64,000 nucleotides of DNA from Anthropogastromicrobium sp963652495 (GTDB lineage: Bacteria > Bacillota > Clostridia > Lachnospirales > Lachnospiraceae), in the NCBI GenBank assembly GCA_963652495.1, contig CAVJTU010000006.1, forward strand, positions 5,337 through 69,336, written 5' to 3'. The notes beneath the pieces are model-generated. The model searched no databases. It was not told the DNA's origin and was given only the letters and a program-made list of their open reading frames with translations. Shown piece by piece: positions 43,326 through 53,081 of this stretch. The position numbers and the translations under genes are program-made. Positions within the stretch are counted from its first letter, which is position 1. Each line of letters opens with the position of its first letter.

Positions 43326-44693
43326 ATGAGTTTAACAAAAATACGCTTAAAGCCATACTGGAAAGACAATACCGTAGATCGGATGGATGTAGTGATGAAG
43401 ATCACCGGATTGGACTGCAAGCAGGGTGCACTCTTGTGCAGCATGCAGTTAGAAACTGTGTCGATTCCTGGCTGTGAGGCTGAAAATTTGCGTCTTAGTG
43501 ATGAAAGAGGCATCATACCGATGCAGGAATTTGAAGAACAGCCATATCCGTACAAGTGGCGCAGATGGAATGCGCAGCGTAATACAGAGGGTGCAATACA
43601 GATTTCTTATACAGTAAGACCGAGAGTATTGAAAACGACGGATATTTGCGGACCGTATTTTGATTTTCGTGCTGAGGAGGGCGGCGCAAACAGCGCAGGC
43701 ATCTCCATTTTAATGGATATCGAAAATGCAGGTGCGTGTGAGCTTTCATGGGATCTGAGTGCGATGCCGGAGGGCAGCCGTGGTATTTGTACTTTCGGAG
43801 AAAATGAAATAAAGACGGACACGCTGGAACAGCTTCGCCTAAGCTATTTTGCCATGGGACAGCTAAATGCCATCGAGGAGGGCGATTTCGGATTTTACTG
43901 GATGTCTCAGCCACCGTTTGACGTGAAGGAAGTTGCTGAGTATACCAGAAAGCTTTTTGGTCATATGCAGAAATTCTTCAGGGATACCGAGAAGATCTAT
44001 CGCATTTTCGTGAGAAAGGATCCATTTTTGACAAGCGGCGGAACGGCTCTGTATCGCTCGTATATGTTTGGCTGGAACACGACGCAGCCGTGCAGCCTGG
44101 AAGATAAAAAATCCATTCTTGCGCATGAGATGGTACACAACTGGCCGGATTTAAACGACAATCCATATGGCACCACGACCTGGTATGCCGAGGGCACAGC
44201 TGAGTATTACAGCGTGCTGCTGCCGCTTCGTCTGGGCTTGATTACGGATGAGGACGCGATAAAGGAATTGCAAAAACGCACCGATAAGTATTATGCAAAC
44301 CCGACACGCGCGCTTAGTGACGAGGAGGCTGCCGCGATTTGCTGGAAGGATCGTCGCGCACAGCGTTTGGTTTATGGCAGAGGCATGATCTTCTTTATCA
44401 ATACCGATATTCAGATTCGCAAGGCAACAAATGGAGCACGCAGCATTGACGATGTGGTGATTGACATTTTGGAGCAGAAGCGAGCTGGTGTTGTACTGGG
44501 AAACGAGGTCTTTTTGGATGCAGTTAAGCGAATCAGCGGACTGGATGTGCGAAGCGAGTGGGAAGCAATGCATACCGGAAAGGAGATTGTTCCGCTAAAT
44601 GGTGGATTTGATGGACGTTTTGCCGTAGTTCCAAAAGAGATCGAGGAAGCAGACACGGGAAAGAAAGTGCGTTCCTGGACATGGCTCAAGTGA
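43326..44693 (+). CDS. M61-like gluzincin metallopeptidase
   Basis: A 455-residue protein with the zinc motif HEMVH (about 267-271) and a third ligand Glu 18 residues later in WYAEGTAEYY, the gluzincin pattern. The C-terminal part (SIDDVVIDILEQKRAG to GNEVFLDAVKRISGLDV) resembles the M61 glycyl-aminopeptidase family, but an M1 relationship is possible. There is no signal peptide, so it is probably cytoplasmic. The ATG at 43326 has GGGAG upstream. It leads a run of two S9 peptidases and a dehydrogenase in the same direction. Confidence 0.78.
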   Translation: MSLTKIRLKPYWKDNTVDRMDVVMKITGLDCKQGALLCSMQLETVSIPGCEAENLRLSDERGIIPMQEFEEQPYPYKWRRWNAQRNTEGAIQISYTVRPRVLKTTDICGPYFDFRAEEGGANSAGISILMDIENAGACELSWDLSAMPEGSRGICTFGENEIKTDTLEQLRLSYFAMGQLNAIEEGDFGFYWMSQPPFDVKEVAEYTRKLFGHMQKFFRDTEKIYRIFVRKDPFLTSGGTALYRSYMFGWNTTQPCSLEDKKSILAHEMVHNWPDLNDNPYGTTTWYAEGTAEYYSVLLPLRLGLITDEDAIKELQKRTDKYYANPTRALSDEEAAAICWKDRRAQRLVYGRGMIFFINTDIQIRKATNGARSIDDVVIDILEQKRAGVVLGNEVFLDAVKRISGLDVRSEWEAMHTGKEIVPLNGGFDGRFAVVPKEIEEADTGKKVRSWTWLK

Positions 44694-44774
44694 GAATCGA
44701 AAGATGGAAAAGATGAGAAAAAAGGAAAATAAGGAAAAGAAGATAAGCACTCAAACGAGAGGGGGCAGATAGAA

Positions 44775-47036
44775 ATGGAAACAAATGCAGCACAGCTCAA
44801 AAAATTTACGCCAGAGACGATGAAAGAGATTGTCTATGTCACATGGCCGTCACTTGCACCGGAAGGAGATAAGGTTGCATGGGTTGACTGGAAGGGTGAT
44901 ATGCAAAGCGGTCTGTTTTCCTCAAAGATTCATCTGATGGAAAATTTAACACAGAAAGCATTACGAAATATTGCATCCCAAGACGATTTCTCACAGAATG
45001 CGACAGGCGAAGAGGGCAGGAAGGAATCAGTGCTGACACCGGACGGTGTGAATGAGAAACAGCCGGTGATTCTTTCGGACGGCATACATATGGCATATCT
45101 GTCGAATGAGACAGGTGAGTTTCAGGTATTTATTAAGAATCTCACAACAAATGAAAAGCGTCAGATTACGACGCTTCGCCATGGCGTGATTCGCTATCAG
45201 CTGTCAGATGACGAGACAAAGCTTGTCTTTGAGGCAACACTGTGGCCGGATGAGATCAAAAAAGGCATTGAATTTACCGAGATGACACCCAAACAGAAGG
45301 CAGAGTGGGAGGAAGAACTTGACTGGACCCCGTATGAGATTACCACACTGACCTACAAGATGGATGAATGGCACGGCATGAGAAAGGGTGAGTTTTCCCA
45401 TATCGGTACCGCAAATATCATTTCCGGCGGGCAAAAGCTTTTTGGTGCAGGACACATGGAGACGATGGAAGTGATCTTCCCGGCATGGTCGCACGATGGA
45501 AAGAGGATAGCATTTTATGGTTATCCATATGATGGAGCGAAGGGACGCCGCACTGAGCTTTTTATCTGCGATGAAAATGGAGAGAATTTGCGTCAGGTGA
45601 GCACCGATGCCGGAATTTATGCAGATCACGCGCCTGCATTTACCACAGACGATACCGGTATCGTAACAATGGTATTTGGTGATTTTGAGGACGGAAGCTG
45701 CGTTCAGCTGCCGGTTTTATTTGACTTGTCGGATGGCACGCATCGTTATCTGATCGGTGAGTGGGACGAGTCTGTATGCCACGGCGTTCATCCGCTTCGT
45801 GCAGGTTCTCTTGAGTATGGGGATCATTCTCCTTATTTCAGGCTCACAAAGGATGGCAGGTATCTGTATTTCCAGACAGGACGTCACGGCCGCTACTTGC
45901 TTTGCCGTGTAAAAATTGAGAAAGCCAATGCACAGGACATGTCACAGCCATCGAAGCCATCTTCGGATGTGACTTCAATGGTCAAGCCAAGCCCGGTTGA
46001 GATGGTACTGGAAGGTCGGAGTGATATTCAGGAATTTGCCATGAATGATGCAGGTCAGATCGTGACTGTACAGGCTGATTGGCTGCATCCGGCAGAGCTT
46101 TGGATGAATGGTGAGCGGCTGACGGACAGCAACTCGTGGCTGGCTGAATATGCACTTGCCGATGTTGAAGAGCACTGGATAAAGAGTAAGGATGGAAAGG
46201 CGGATCTTCAATATTTTCTGGTAAAGCCGGTTGGCTTTGAGGAAGGCAGGCAGTATCCGGCAGTGCTTGATATCAAGGGCGGACCGGAGACGATGTATGG
46301 GCTGACCTTCTGGCATGAATTTCAGGCATTGGCATCCGCAGGTATGGCTGTCATTTTCGGAAATCCGAGAGGAAGCACAGGCTTTGGCCGCGCCTACTGC
46401 GCTGACGGGGTCTGCTGGGGCAATGAGGCGATGGAAGATCTCATACAGTTCGTGGAGGAGGCGGTATCGCTTGGCATTGTGGATAAAAAGTATGTCGGTG
46501 TAACAGGCGGCAGTTACGGCGGTTATATGACAAATAAGCTGATTGGAAGAACCAATGTGTTTGCGGCAGCCGTTGCACAGCGCTGTCTGGCGAATACAGC
46601 AACCTCTTACGGAACAGGCGACATGGGTTTTGTCTCCTCACGTCCGATTTCCAAGCATTTCCATATGTTCGATTATTTAGAAGGACGTGCAAGAGGAAAT
46701 ATCATTTCCTACATCGATCACTTTAAGGTGCCGTTACTGATTCTTCATGCCTATCAGGATTACCGCTGCGGTTTCGAGCAGGCTGAGCAGGTGTTCATTC
46801 CGATGAAGGAGCGAAATCCTGAGGTTCCTTCCCGTATGGTCATGTTCCCAAATGAAAACCATGGAATGACAAGAAGTGGAAAATTGTATCATCAGGTACG
46901 CCATCTGCAGGAAATGACGGATTGGTTTGTAAAATATCTGATCGACGAGCCGGACTGGAGAACAAAACAGGAAAATAATGAGAATAGCAAAAACGAGTCC
47001 GATACCGACTTTATGGCCACACAGGAGGAACACTGA
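44775..47036 (+). CDS. S9-family prolyl oligopeptidase/acylaminoacyl-peptidase-like enzyme 1
   Basis: A 753-residue cytoplasmic serine peptidase. The N-terminal beta-propeller (about 20-480; WPSLAPEGDKVAWVDWKGD, WSHDGKRIAFYGYP) limits access to peptides. The C-terminal alpha/beta-hydrolase has the nucleophile Ser580 in GGSYGGYMTN, Asp in HAYQDYRCGFEQ and His in NENHGMTRSGK. Such enzymes cut short peptides, often after blocked or proline-containing ends. The next gene encodes a paralogue and overlaps by one base (TGATG), so the two are translationally coupled. Confidence 0.93.
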   Translation: METNAAQLKKFTPETMKEIVYVTWPSLAPEGDKVAWVDWKGDMQSGLFSSKIHLMENLTQKALRNIASQDDFSQNATGEEGRKESVLTPDGVNEKQPVILSDGIHMAYLSNETGEFQVFIKNLTTNEKRQITTLRHGVIRYQLSDDETKLVFEATLWPDEIKKGIEFTEMTPKQKAEWEEELDWTPYEITTLTYKMDEWHGMRKGEFSHIGTANIISGGQKLFGAGHMETMEVIFPAWSHDGKRIAFYGYPYDGAKGRRTELFICDENGENLRQVSTDAGIYADHAPAFTTDDTGIVTMVFGDFEDGSCVQLPVLFDLSDGTHRYLIGEWDESVCHGVHPLRAGSLEYGDHSPYFRLTKDGRYLYFQTGRHGRYLLCRVKIEKANAQDMSQPSKPSSDVTSMVKPSPVEMVLEGRSDIQEFAMNDAGQIVTVQADWLHPAELWMNGERLTDSNSWLAEYALADVEEHWIKSKDGKADLQYFLVKPVGFEEGRQYPAVLDIKGGPETMYGLTFWHEFQALASAGMAVIFGNPRGSTGFGRAYCADGVCWGNEAMEDLIQFVEEAVSLGIVDKKYVGVTGGSYGGYMTNKLIGRTNVFAAAVAQRCLANTATSYGTGDMGFVSSRPISKHFHMFDYLEGRARGNIISYIDHFKVPLLILHAYQDYRCGFEQAEQVFIPMKERNPEVPSRMVMFPNENHGMTRSGKLYHQVRHLQEMTDWFVKYLIDEPDWRTKQENNENSKNESDTDFMATQEEH

Positions 47037-49033
47037 TGAAACGTTTACCTGAATTTGAGGATTGCCGTGATCTTGAACAGTTAAATGGAGGCGATTATTT
47101 CCCACAAAAAGAGCTGATCTGCTATGCCTCCAACCATACAAACGGCATTGTGATTAAAAATTTAAAAACAAATATGTGCACGACCGTGACAGCAGGCGGC
47201 ACTGGGGAAGGCGGCCCGGCATTTTCACCGGATGGAAATAAAATTTTGTTTCTCTCAGCAAAGAAAGGAATCGGCCGTCAGGCATTTGTTTACGATATTC
47301 AGAGCAGGAGTGTAATGCAGATTACTCATGCAAAAGGTGCTGTTATGGAACCGCAGTGGTCTTTGGATGGAACGAAGGTGCTGTTTTCTGTAATCACATC
47401 TGGCGCATCACAGAATGCACATGCACCGCAGGAATATTTTGTTCATGACGATGATGCCGTTGCCACTGAGGATTTTGGCTATAAGTTTGATGGTATGGGA
47501 TTTATCCGTCCGGACACACACTGGCATCTGTTCGTGGTATCTGCTGACGGTACAAACGAAATGCAATTGACCGATGGCGAGTATGATTATCTGCATGCTG
47601 CGTGGGCGCCAAACAGCAAAGAGATCGTCTGCGTCAGCAACCGTTTCCGTCCAAGACAGGAATCCATCGGCTATGATCTGCTTTTAATTGATGTGGACAA
47701 GGAGCCGGGCAAGCTTCGCAGACTGACAGAGGGCTATTGGCTTGTGTCCTATCCGAATCCGGTGCGCCCGGTATTTACGCCGGATGGAAAATATGTCATT
47801 GCTGTCATTTTAAATCCGGAGTATGCCAACGATGAATCCGAGTCCGGCTACCCGGAAGGCTATCTGTATCGCTTTGCTGTAGCAGATGGTAAGGCAGCGC
47901 CTGTATTTGTTTCGGATGAAAACTGCTATCAGTGCGTTCAGTTTCCGTACAACGCGGGCTGCGGACGCGGCATGGATAAGCTTCAGATCGACGAGAGCGG
48001 ACGCTATGTATACTTTGTCAGCGGCTGGAAGGGACAGGGAAATCTGTACCGCTTAGACTTAGAGGGCGATGGTCATGCGAAGCTTTTCTGGGGCGGCAAG
48101 CAGGTTTGTCATGGAATCAGCAAGATTCGTGACGGACGCATCATGGTGGCAGCAGCCAAATCAACACTGCCGGAATTTTATGCGATTCTTGACGCAGCAA
48201 CAGGAGAAATATTAAAGACCGCAGTGCAGTCTGCACAGAATCTTTTAGACGAAGCAGAACTTAGTGAGCCAGAGGATTTCTTCTTTTCGACACTTGACGG
48301 CGAGAGTCAGGTTCACGGCTTTGTAATGCCGCCAATTGGTGCAAAGAAAGGTCAGAAATATCCGGCGATTCTCTACATTCACGGTGGTCCGCATCCGTTC
48401 TACACATACGGTCTTACAATGGAGTTTCAGATGTTAGCAGCAAAGGGCTTTGCCATTCTCTATTGCAATCCAAGAGGCAGCAGCGGCTACGGCTGGACGC
48501 ATGAGAATTATCAGCGAAGCATCGATGGTTCCGCTTATTATGATCTGCTCCAATTTGTCGATGAAGCATGCAGGCGATTTGACTTTATTGATGCGGATCG
48601 TATCGGTGTCACAGGCGGCAGCTACGGCGGCTATATGACCAATTATATGGCGACCCATGCCAAGCGTTTCAAGGCATATGTTACTCAGCGAAGCATCTCA
48701 AACGAGTTAATCATGTACGCAAACTCTGATATGCAGGGTAAGAGCACGGATTATAAGAGCTATGAGGATTTTATGGTGGCTAAATTAAAGGATTCTGCTG
48801 TCTCCTATGCGGAGCGTGTGGATAAGCCGATTCTAATCTTGCATGGCACTGAGGATTACCGTACTCCGGTCGAGGGTGCGCACCAGTTTTATGTGGCAAT
48901 CAAGGATCTGCACCCGGATCTGCCGGTCAGGATGGTAATCTATCCGCATACCGGACACGAGCAGCCATCCGATCCAAGACTGCTAAAGCACTATTATCAT
49001 GAGATGATCGCATGGTTTGAAAAGTATCTGTAA
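47036..49033 (+). CDS. S9-family peptidase 2, paralogue of the upstream gene
   Basis: A 665-residue S9 peptidase with a beta-propeller (about 30-400) and a hydrolase domain. The catalytic Ser529 is in GGSYGGYMTNYM, Asp in HGTEDYRTPVEGAHQF and His in HTGHEQPSD. It is shorter than its neighbour and distinct in the propeller, so the pair probably has complementary substrate ranges. A hairpin with an 11-bp stem follows at 49059-49098 before the dehydrogenase gene. Confidence 0.93.
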   Translation: MKRLPEFEDCRDLEQLNGGDYFPQKELICYASNHTNGIVIKNLKTNMCTTVTAGGTGEGGPAFSPDGNKILFLSAKKGIGRQAFVYDIQSRSVMQITHAKGAVMEPQWSLDGTKVLFSVITSGASQNAHAPQEYFVHDDDAVATEDFGYKFDGMGFIRPDTHWHLFVVSADGTNEMQLTDGEYDYLHAAWAPNSKEIVCVSNRFRPRQESIGYDLLLIDVDKEPGKLRRLTEGYWLVSYPNPVRPVFTPDGKYVIAVILNPEYANDESESGYPEGYLYRFAVADGKAAPVFVSDENCYQCVQFPYNAGCGRGMDKLQIDESGRYVYFVSGWKGQGNLYRLDLEGDGHAKLFWGGKQVCHGISKIRDGRIMVAAAKSTLPEFYAILDAATGEILKTAVQSAQNLLDEAELSEPEDFFFSTLDGESQVHGFVMPPIGAKKGQKYPAILYIHGGPHPFYTYGLTMEFQMLAAKGFAILYCNPRGSSGYGWTHENYQRSIDGSAYYDLLQFVDEACRRFDFIDADRIGVTGGSYGGYMTNYMATHAKRFKAYVTQRSISNELIMYANSDMQGKSTDYKSYEDFMVAKLKDSAVSYAERVDKPILILHGTEDYRTPVEGAHQFYVAIKDLHPDLPVRMVIYPHTGHEQPSDPRLLKHYYHEMIAWFEKYL

Positions 49034-49058
49034 GAGTGGTATAACCAACAATGCAGAT

Positions 49059-49098
49059 TCGCCTTGAGGCTTATCTCAAATGGATTCTCAAGGCGAAG
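49059..49098 (+). promoter_or_regulatory. Intra-operon hairpin
   Basis: TTCGCCTTGAG (49059-49069) and CTCAAGGCGAA (49088-49098) form a perfect 11-bp stem with an 18-nt loop and no T-tract. It may protect the 3' end of the peptidase message or allow differential expression of the dehydrogenase. Confidence 0.5.
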
Positions 49099-49127
49099 GA
49101 AGGTGAATATAGGAAAGGCAAAATATT

Positions 49128-50114
49128 ATGAAAATATATGCATTTGAAGTAAGAGAAGATGAGAAAAAAGCGTTCGAGCAGATTTCAGCACAGTGCGGAG
49201 CAGAGGTGACATTGTCGAATGAAGTGCCATCCCTTGACAATGCGGATCTGGTAAAGGGCTGCGAAGGTGTGTCAACACTCGGCATGGGAAAGATTGACCG
49301 TGCATTACTGAGCCGCTATCGCGAGAACGGCGTACGTTTTGTCTCTACGAGAACCACCGGATACAATCATATTGATCTGGCAGCTGCAAAGGAACTGGGA
49401 ATCGCTGTCTGCAATGCGGTTTACCCGCCAAACAGCGTTGCCGATTTTACGGTAATGATGATTTTAATGTGCCTTCGCCAGTATAAGCAGGCTATGTGGA
49501 GAGGTCAGGTCAATGACTTTTCTTTGCAGGGTTTGCAGGGGCGCAACATGAATGATTTGACCATCGGCATCATGGGTACCGGCCGCATTGGTACTCAGGT
49601 ACTTAAGAATTTGTCAGGCTTTGGCTGTCGCCTGCTCGCCTACGATGTTCGGAAAAACCCGGAGGCTGAAAAGTTGGCAGAGTATGTCGATCAGGAGACG
49701 ATCTACCGTGAGTGTGACGTCATCAGTCTTCATACGCCGCTGTTTGATTCCACTTATCACATGATCAACAAGGAGACCATCGCAAAGATGAAAGATGGAG
49801 TCATCTTAATTAACTGTGCAAGAGGTGGATTGACAGATATCAATGCATTGGTAGATGGCGTTGAGTCCGAAAAGATCGGTGCGCTCGGCATGGACACTAT
49901 GGAAGGTGAGGAAGGCATCGTGCACGAGGATCGCAGAACCGACATCATCCCCAACCGGAACTGGTTCTATCTGCATCAGTTTCGCAATGTTATCATGACA
50001 CAGCATATGGCATTCTACACGAGAGAAGCTGTCGAGAGCATGGTGCGCTGCGGTGTGGAAGGTATTGTGCAGATGGAAAGAACCGGCAGCTGTCCAACGA
50101 TGTTGACAAAATAA
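49128..50114 (+). CDS. D-2-hydroxyacid dehydrogenase (D-lactate dehydrogenase/VanH type)
   Basis: A 328-residue NAD-dependent dehydrogenase. It has the Rossmann motif GTGRIGTQVL, the substrate Arg232 in CARGGL, the Glu region MEGEEGIVHED and the catalytic His293 in TQHMAFYT. The family interconverts pyruvate and D-lactate, or related 2-oxoacids and D-hydroxyacids. In this cluster it could reduce 2-oxoacids from amino-acid breakdown or simply make D-lactate. No ligase or D,D-dipeptidase is adjacent, so a vancomycin-resistance role is not supported. Confidence 0.88.
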   Translation: MKIYAFEVREDEKKAFEQISAQCGAEVTLSNEVPSLDNADLVKGCEGVSTLGMGKIDRALLSRYRENGVRFVSTRTTGYNHIDLAAAKELGIAVCNAVYPPNSVADFTVMMILMCLRQYKQAMWRGQVNDFSLQGLQGRNMNDLTIGIMGTGRIGTQVLKNLSGFGCRLLAYDVRKNPEAEKLAEYVDQETIYRECDVISLHTPLFDSTYHMINKETIAKMKDGVILINCARGGLTDINALVDGVESEKIGALGMDTMEGEEGIVHEDRRTDIIPNRNWFYLHQFRNVIMTQHMAFYTREAVESMVRCGVEGIVQMERTGSCPTMLTK

Positions 50115-50184
50115 AGAGCCGAAGAGGTCAGGGACACGGCAAAATTTTCGTGCTGCTGTCCCTGTTCCCAATGACTGTTTTGAA

Positions 50185-50254
50185 ACCTGTATAATATGCA
50201 TACTAAAAATATCTGATATAGATACAGTATGCACATTGATACAGGCTTTTTTTT
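50185..50254 (+). terminator. Long stem-loop terminator after the dehydrogenase
   Basis: CCTGTAT (50186-50192) pairs with ATACAGG (50239-50245), enclosing TGCATACT/AGTATGCA (50197-50204, 50226-50233) and TATCT/AGATA. A run of eight T follows (50247-50254). A smaller hairpin, CAGGGACA.../...TGTCCCTG at 50129-50164, precedes it. Confidence 0.8.
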
Positions 50255-50403
50255 GTGCTAAACTGAACCCAAGATTGACAGAGGAAAGAAAGCAGTTCAA
50301 AAGAACGGCGCGGTTCAAGGAAGAACATCATCCCTGGCGATCTATTTCTATAGTCGGGATGCTTTATTGAATTAAAGCGTGATAGCAAACGGAGGAATAC
50401 AAG

Positions 50404-52023
50404 ATGAAAAAATACGCAGCAATGGGATTGGTAGCCGTACTGGCAGTAGCATCATTTCCGGCAGCCGTACTGGCGGACGAGGCAGACACAAAGAGTGTAA
50501 GGATCGGAGCACCATATGATCCGGTTACAATGGATTATGCGGAGTTAAATGTGGATCCGGCAACCTATATCGACACTTTAATCAGTGATACACTGCTCCG
50601 CAATAAGCAGGGCGAGTATATCGGAGGAGCAGCTGAGAGCTGGGAAGTAAGCGAAGATGGAAAGACCTGGACCTTTCATTTAAAGGAAGGCTTAACCTAC
50701 AGCGACGGAGAGACACCGGTTACTGCTGAGGATTTCGTTTATGCGGCAAAGCGTCTGATGGATCCGGATGCAGGTCACTACAATGCAGAGGCCGGCTATA
50801 TTTTAGAGAATGGTGAGGAGTACTATTCCGGTGAGTGCGAGTGGGATGATGTTGGTGTCAATGCACTTGATGAATTGACTATTGAGTACATCTTTAAGAA
50901 TCCGCAGTATGAGAGCACCTTTACGGCAGCAGACCTGTTTGCTCCTCTTGAGGAGTCTTTTGTAGATCCGCTTGGAACAGAGTATGGTTCTTCAGCAGAT
51001 AAGCTTCTGACAAACGGACCGTTTATCGTATCCGACTGGGTATCGGATTCCGAGATGACATTGGTAAAGAATGAGAATTACTGGGATGCAGACAGCATCA
51101 ATATGGATGAGATCGATTTCAAATTTAATGTATCTGGTGATACTGGCGTGGATATGATGCTTGCCGACGAGCTTGATTTTGTTCCGACAGGAAGCGCACA
51201 GCAGCAGCAAACACTTGCCGATGCCGGATTTGAGAGTGCGAAGTATACAACATCGTATCGCTGCCTGAATATCAATCACGCAGGAAAGACGGATGAGACA
51301 GGAGTATTCCTTGGCAATGCAAACTTCAGAAAGGCAGTCAGCTATGCGATTGACCGTACTGCACTTTGCGCATCTGTTATGACAAGCGATGAGCCGGCAA
51401 ATCGTCTGACAGCACCGTCTGAGGCTGGCGTAAGCGGAAGCTTTGATGAAGAATTTGAGTACGAGGGATGGCCGGCAAGCGGTGATGTGGAGAAGGCACA
51501 GGAGTACTTAAATGCAGCACTTGAAGAACTCGGAAAGACTGCTGATGAGATCCCGACATTTGAACTTCTTTGCTATGAGTCTCAGGGAAGCATCGATGTA
51601 TTAGCTGCTATTCAGGATATGTTAAAGAAGAATCTTGGTATTGAGACAACAATCAATTCCCAGACCATTCAGGTTATGGTATCAAATGCAATGAGCGGTG
51701 ATTATGATTTCTGGTACGGCGGAAATGGTCTGGAGATTCCGGATGCTTTGAGCGGTTTCTTAGCCAGCTACACAAGCGCACAGAAGTCTGCTTTGAGAAA
51801 TTATGAAAATGAGGAGTATGATGCACTGTATGATACCGCAATCGCTTCTCCAACCATTGAGGAAAGAAAAGCAAACTATTTCGAGGTAGAGAAGTTCTTC
51901 TGTGATAACACATTGAATCTGATTCTCGGATGGAGTGACGGCGGCTTCCAGTACAAGAGTGGTTATACCGGTTTCTACAGCACAACCGAGACGGACTTCA
52001 CTTATCTGGACTATGCTGAATAA
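50404..52023 (+). CDS. Peptide ABC transporter substrate-binding protein, non-lipoprotein
   Basis: A 539-residue SBP_bac_5 family protein (OppA/DppA). A signal peptide (MKKYAAMGLVAVLAV to AAVLADEAD) is followed by the typical DYAELNVDPATYIDTLISDTLL and SWEVSEDGKTWTFHLKEGL. The signal peptide lacks a lipobox: there is no cysteine near the cleavage site, the first Cys being around residue 139. The protein is therefore predicted to be cut by signal peptidase I and not lipid-anchored, which is unusual for a Gram-positive binding protein. It captures peptides for the permease encoded downstream. A terminator-like hairpin at 52101-52145 separates it from the permease genes. Confidence 0.93.
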   Translation: MKKYAAMGLVAVLAVASFPAAVLADEADTKSVRIGAPYDPVTMDYAELNVDPATYIDTLISDTLLRNKQGEYIGGAAESWEVSEDGKTWTFHLKEGLTYSDGETPVTAEDFVYAAKRLMDPDAGHYNAEAGYILENGEEYYSGECEWDDVGVNALDELTIEYIFKNPQYESTFTAADLFAPLEESFVDPLGTEYGSSADKLLTNGPFIVSDWVSDSEMTLVKNENYWDADSINMDEIDFKFNVSGDTGVDMMLADELDFVPTGSAQQQQTLADAGFESAKYTTSYRCLNINHAGKTDETGVFLGNANFRKAVSYAIDRTALCASVMTSDEPANRLTAPSEAGVSGSFDEEFEYEGWPASGDVEKAQEYLNAALEELGKTADEIPTFELLCYESQGSIDVLAAIQDMLKKNLGIETTINSQTIQVMVSNAMSGDYDFWYGGNGLEIPDALSGFLASYTSAQKSALRNYENEEYDALYDTAIASPTIEERKANYFEVEKFFCDNTLNLILGWSDGGFQYKSGYTGFYSTTETDFTYLDYAE

Positions 52024-52100
52024 AACGGAATGAGAGTATAAATAACAGAAAGCCTGATTGACAGGAATAAAATGGATCCCTGTCTGATTAGCGAAATTTG

Positions 52101-52145
52101 AGACGCCGATCTGCGGAAACTCCAAAGAGAGGCGTCTTATTTTTT
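52101..52145 (+). terminator. Leaky terminator between binding protein and permease genes
   Basis: AGACGCC (52101-52107) pairs with GGCGTCT (52131-52137), followed by TATTTTTTA. The permease AGGAGG starts immediately after (52146). Partial termination here would yield more binding protein than permease. Confidence 0.7.
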
Positions 52146-52155
52146 AGGAGGAGAT

Positions 52156-53070
52156 ATGCTCAAATACATTGGAAAAAAAGTATTGATTGCGATTGCAACG
52201 GTCTTTGTACTGGCAACAGCAACATTTTTCCTGATGAAGCTGATTCCGGGAGATCCGTTCTTAAATGATAAAATCCCGGTAGCCGTACAGGACAAGCAGC
52301 GCGCGTTCTACGGACTGGACAAGCCGGTTCCGCAGCAATATATCACTTATATGAAGAACTTATTGCACGGTGATCTGGGTTATTCGATCAAGAAGACCGG
52401 AAAAACTGTAGTGGATATTATTAAGGAAGCCTTTCCGGTATCGGCAGAGCTTGGCCTGATCTCTTTGCTTTTTGCGGAGGCCGTTGGATTGCTCTTTGGA
52501 ATCCTTTGCGCACAATTTCGAGGAAAATGGCCCGATTATTTGCTGATGGTCGTAGCAGTTTTGGGAATTGCCCTTCCAAGTATGGTGTTAGGCCCGATTG
52601 TCCGTATGATTTTTGGCGTAAAGCTTGGCATTTTGCCGGTAACGGGCTGGGGCAAGCCAAATCAGATTATCATGCCGGCACTTGTCCTGGGACTGGGTAC
52701 GGTTGCCGGAAATACACGAAATATGAGAGCAAGCATGCTTGCGATTACGACACAGGATTACGTAAAGACGGCAAGAGCGAAAGGTCTTTCCCCGATTCGA
52801 GTTGTATTAAAGCATCAATTTAAAAATTCACTTGTTCCGATCATCCCGAATCTGGGCGTACAGATCGCAGGTGTTTTGATGGGTTCCTTCGTTGTAGAGA
52901 GTATGTTTTTGATTCCGGGTCTGGGCCGCTATTTTGTTGATTCTGTTACCAATCTGGATTATCCGTTGATCATGGGTCTGACCGTCTTTTATGGTGCATT
53001 CTTAGTAACGATGAATCTGATTGTCGATGTGCTGTACGGACTGATTGATCCGCGAATCCGCGTAAAATAA
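52156..53070 (+). CDS. Peptide ABC transporter permease, DppB/OppB type
   Basis: A 304-residue inner-membrane permease with six helices. The N-terminal signature is MLKYIGKKVLIAIATVFVL, then PGDPF and GLDKPVPQQYITYM. The EAA-type coupling loop is RAKGLSPIRVVLKHQFKNSLVP. It ends DVLYGLIDPRIRVK, as the family does. It pairs with the DppC-type protein 11 bp downstream. Confidence 0.95.
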   Translation: MLKYIGKKVLIAIATVFVLATATFFLMKLIPGDPFLNDKIPVAVQDKQRAFYGLDKPVPQQYITYMKNLLHGDLGYSIKKTGKTVVDIIKEAFPVSAELGLISLLFAEAVGLLFGILCAQFRGKWPDYLLMVVAVLGIALPSMVLGPIVRMIFGVKLGILPVTGWGKPNQIIMPALVLGLGTVAGNTRNMRASMLAITTQDYVKTARAKGLSPIRVVLKHQFKNSLVPIIPNLGVQIAGVLMGSFVVESMFLIPGLGRYFVDSVTNLDYPLIMGLTVFYGAFLVTMNLIVDVLYGLIDPRIRVK

Positions 53071-53081
53071 AGGAGAAAAAG

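Noticed and set aside
43211..43477. 88-residue ORF upstream of the M61-like gene
   Set aside because: It overlaps the start of the peptidase in another frame, has no recognisable features and lacks a good ribosome-binding site.
49128..50114. Vancomycin-resistance vanH-type locus
   Set aside because: The dehydrogenase resembles VanH, but no D-Ala-D-Lac ligase or D,D-dipeptidase is adjacent.
50190..50195. TATAAT as a promoter for the peptide importer operon
   Set aside because: It lies inside the arm of the long terminator hairpin and has no -35 box at a suitable distance.
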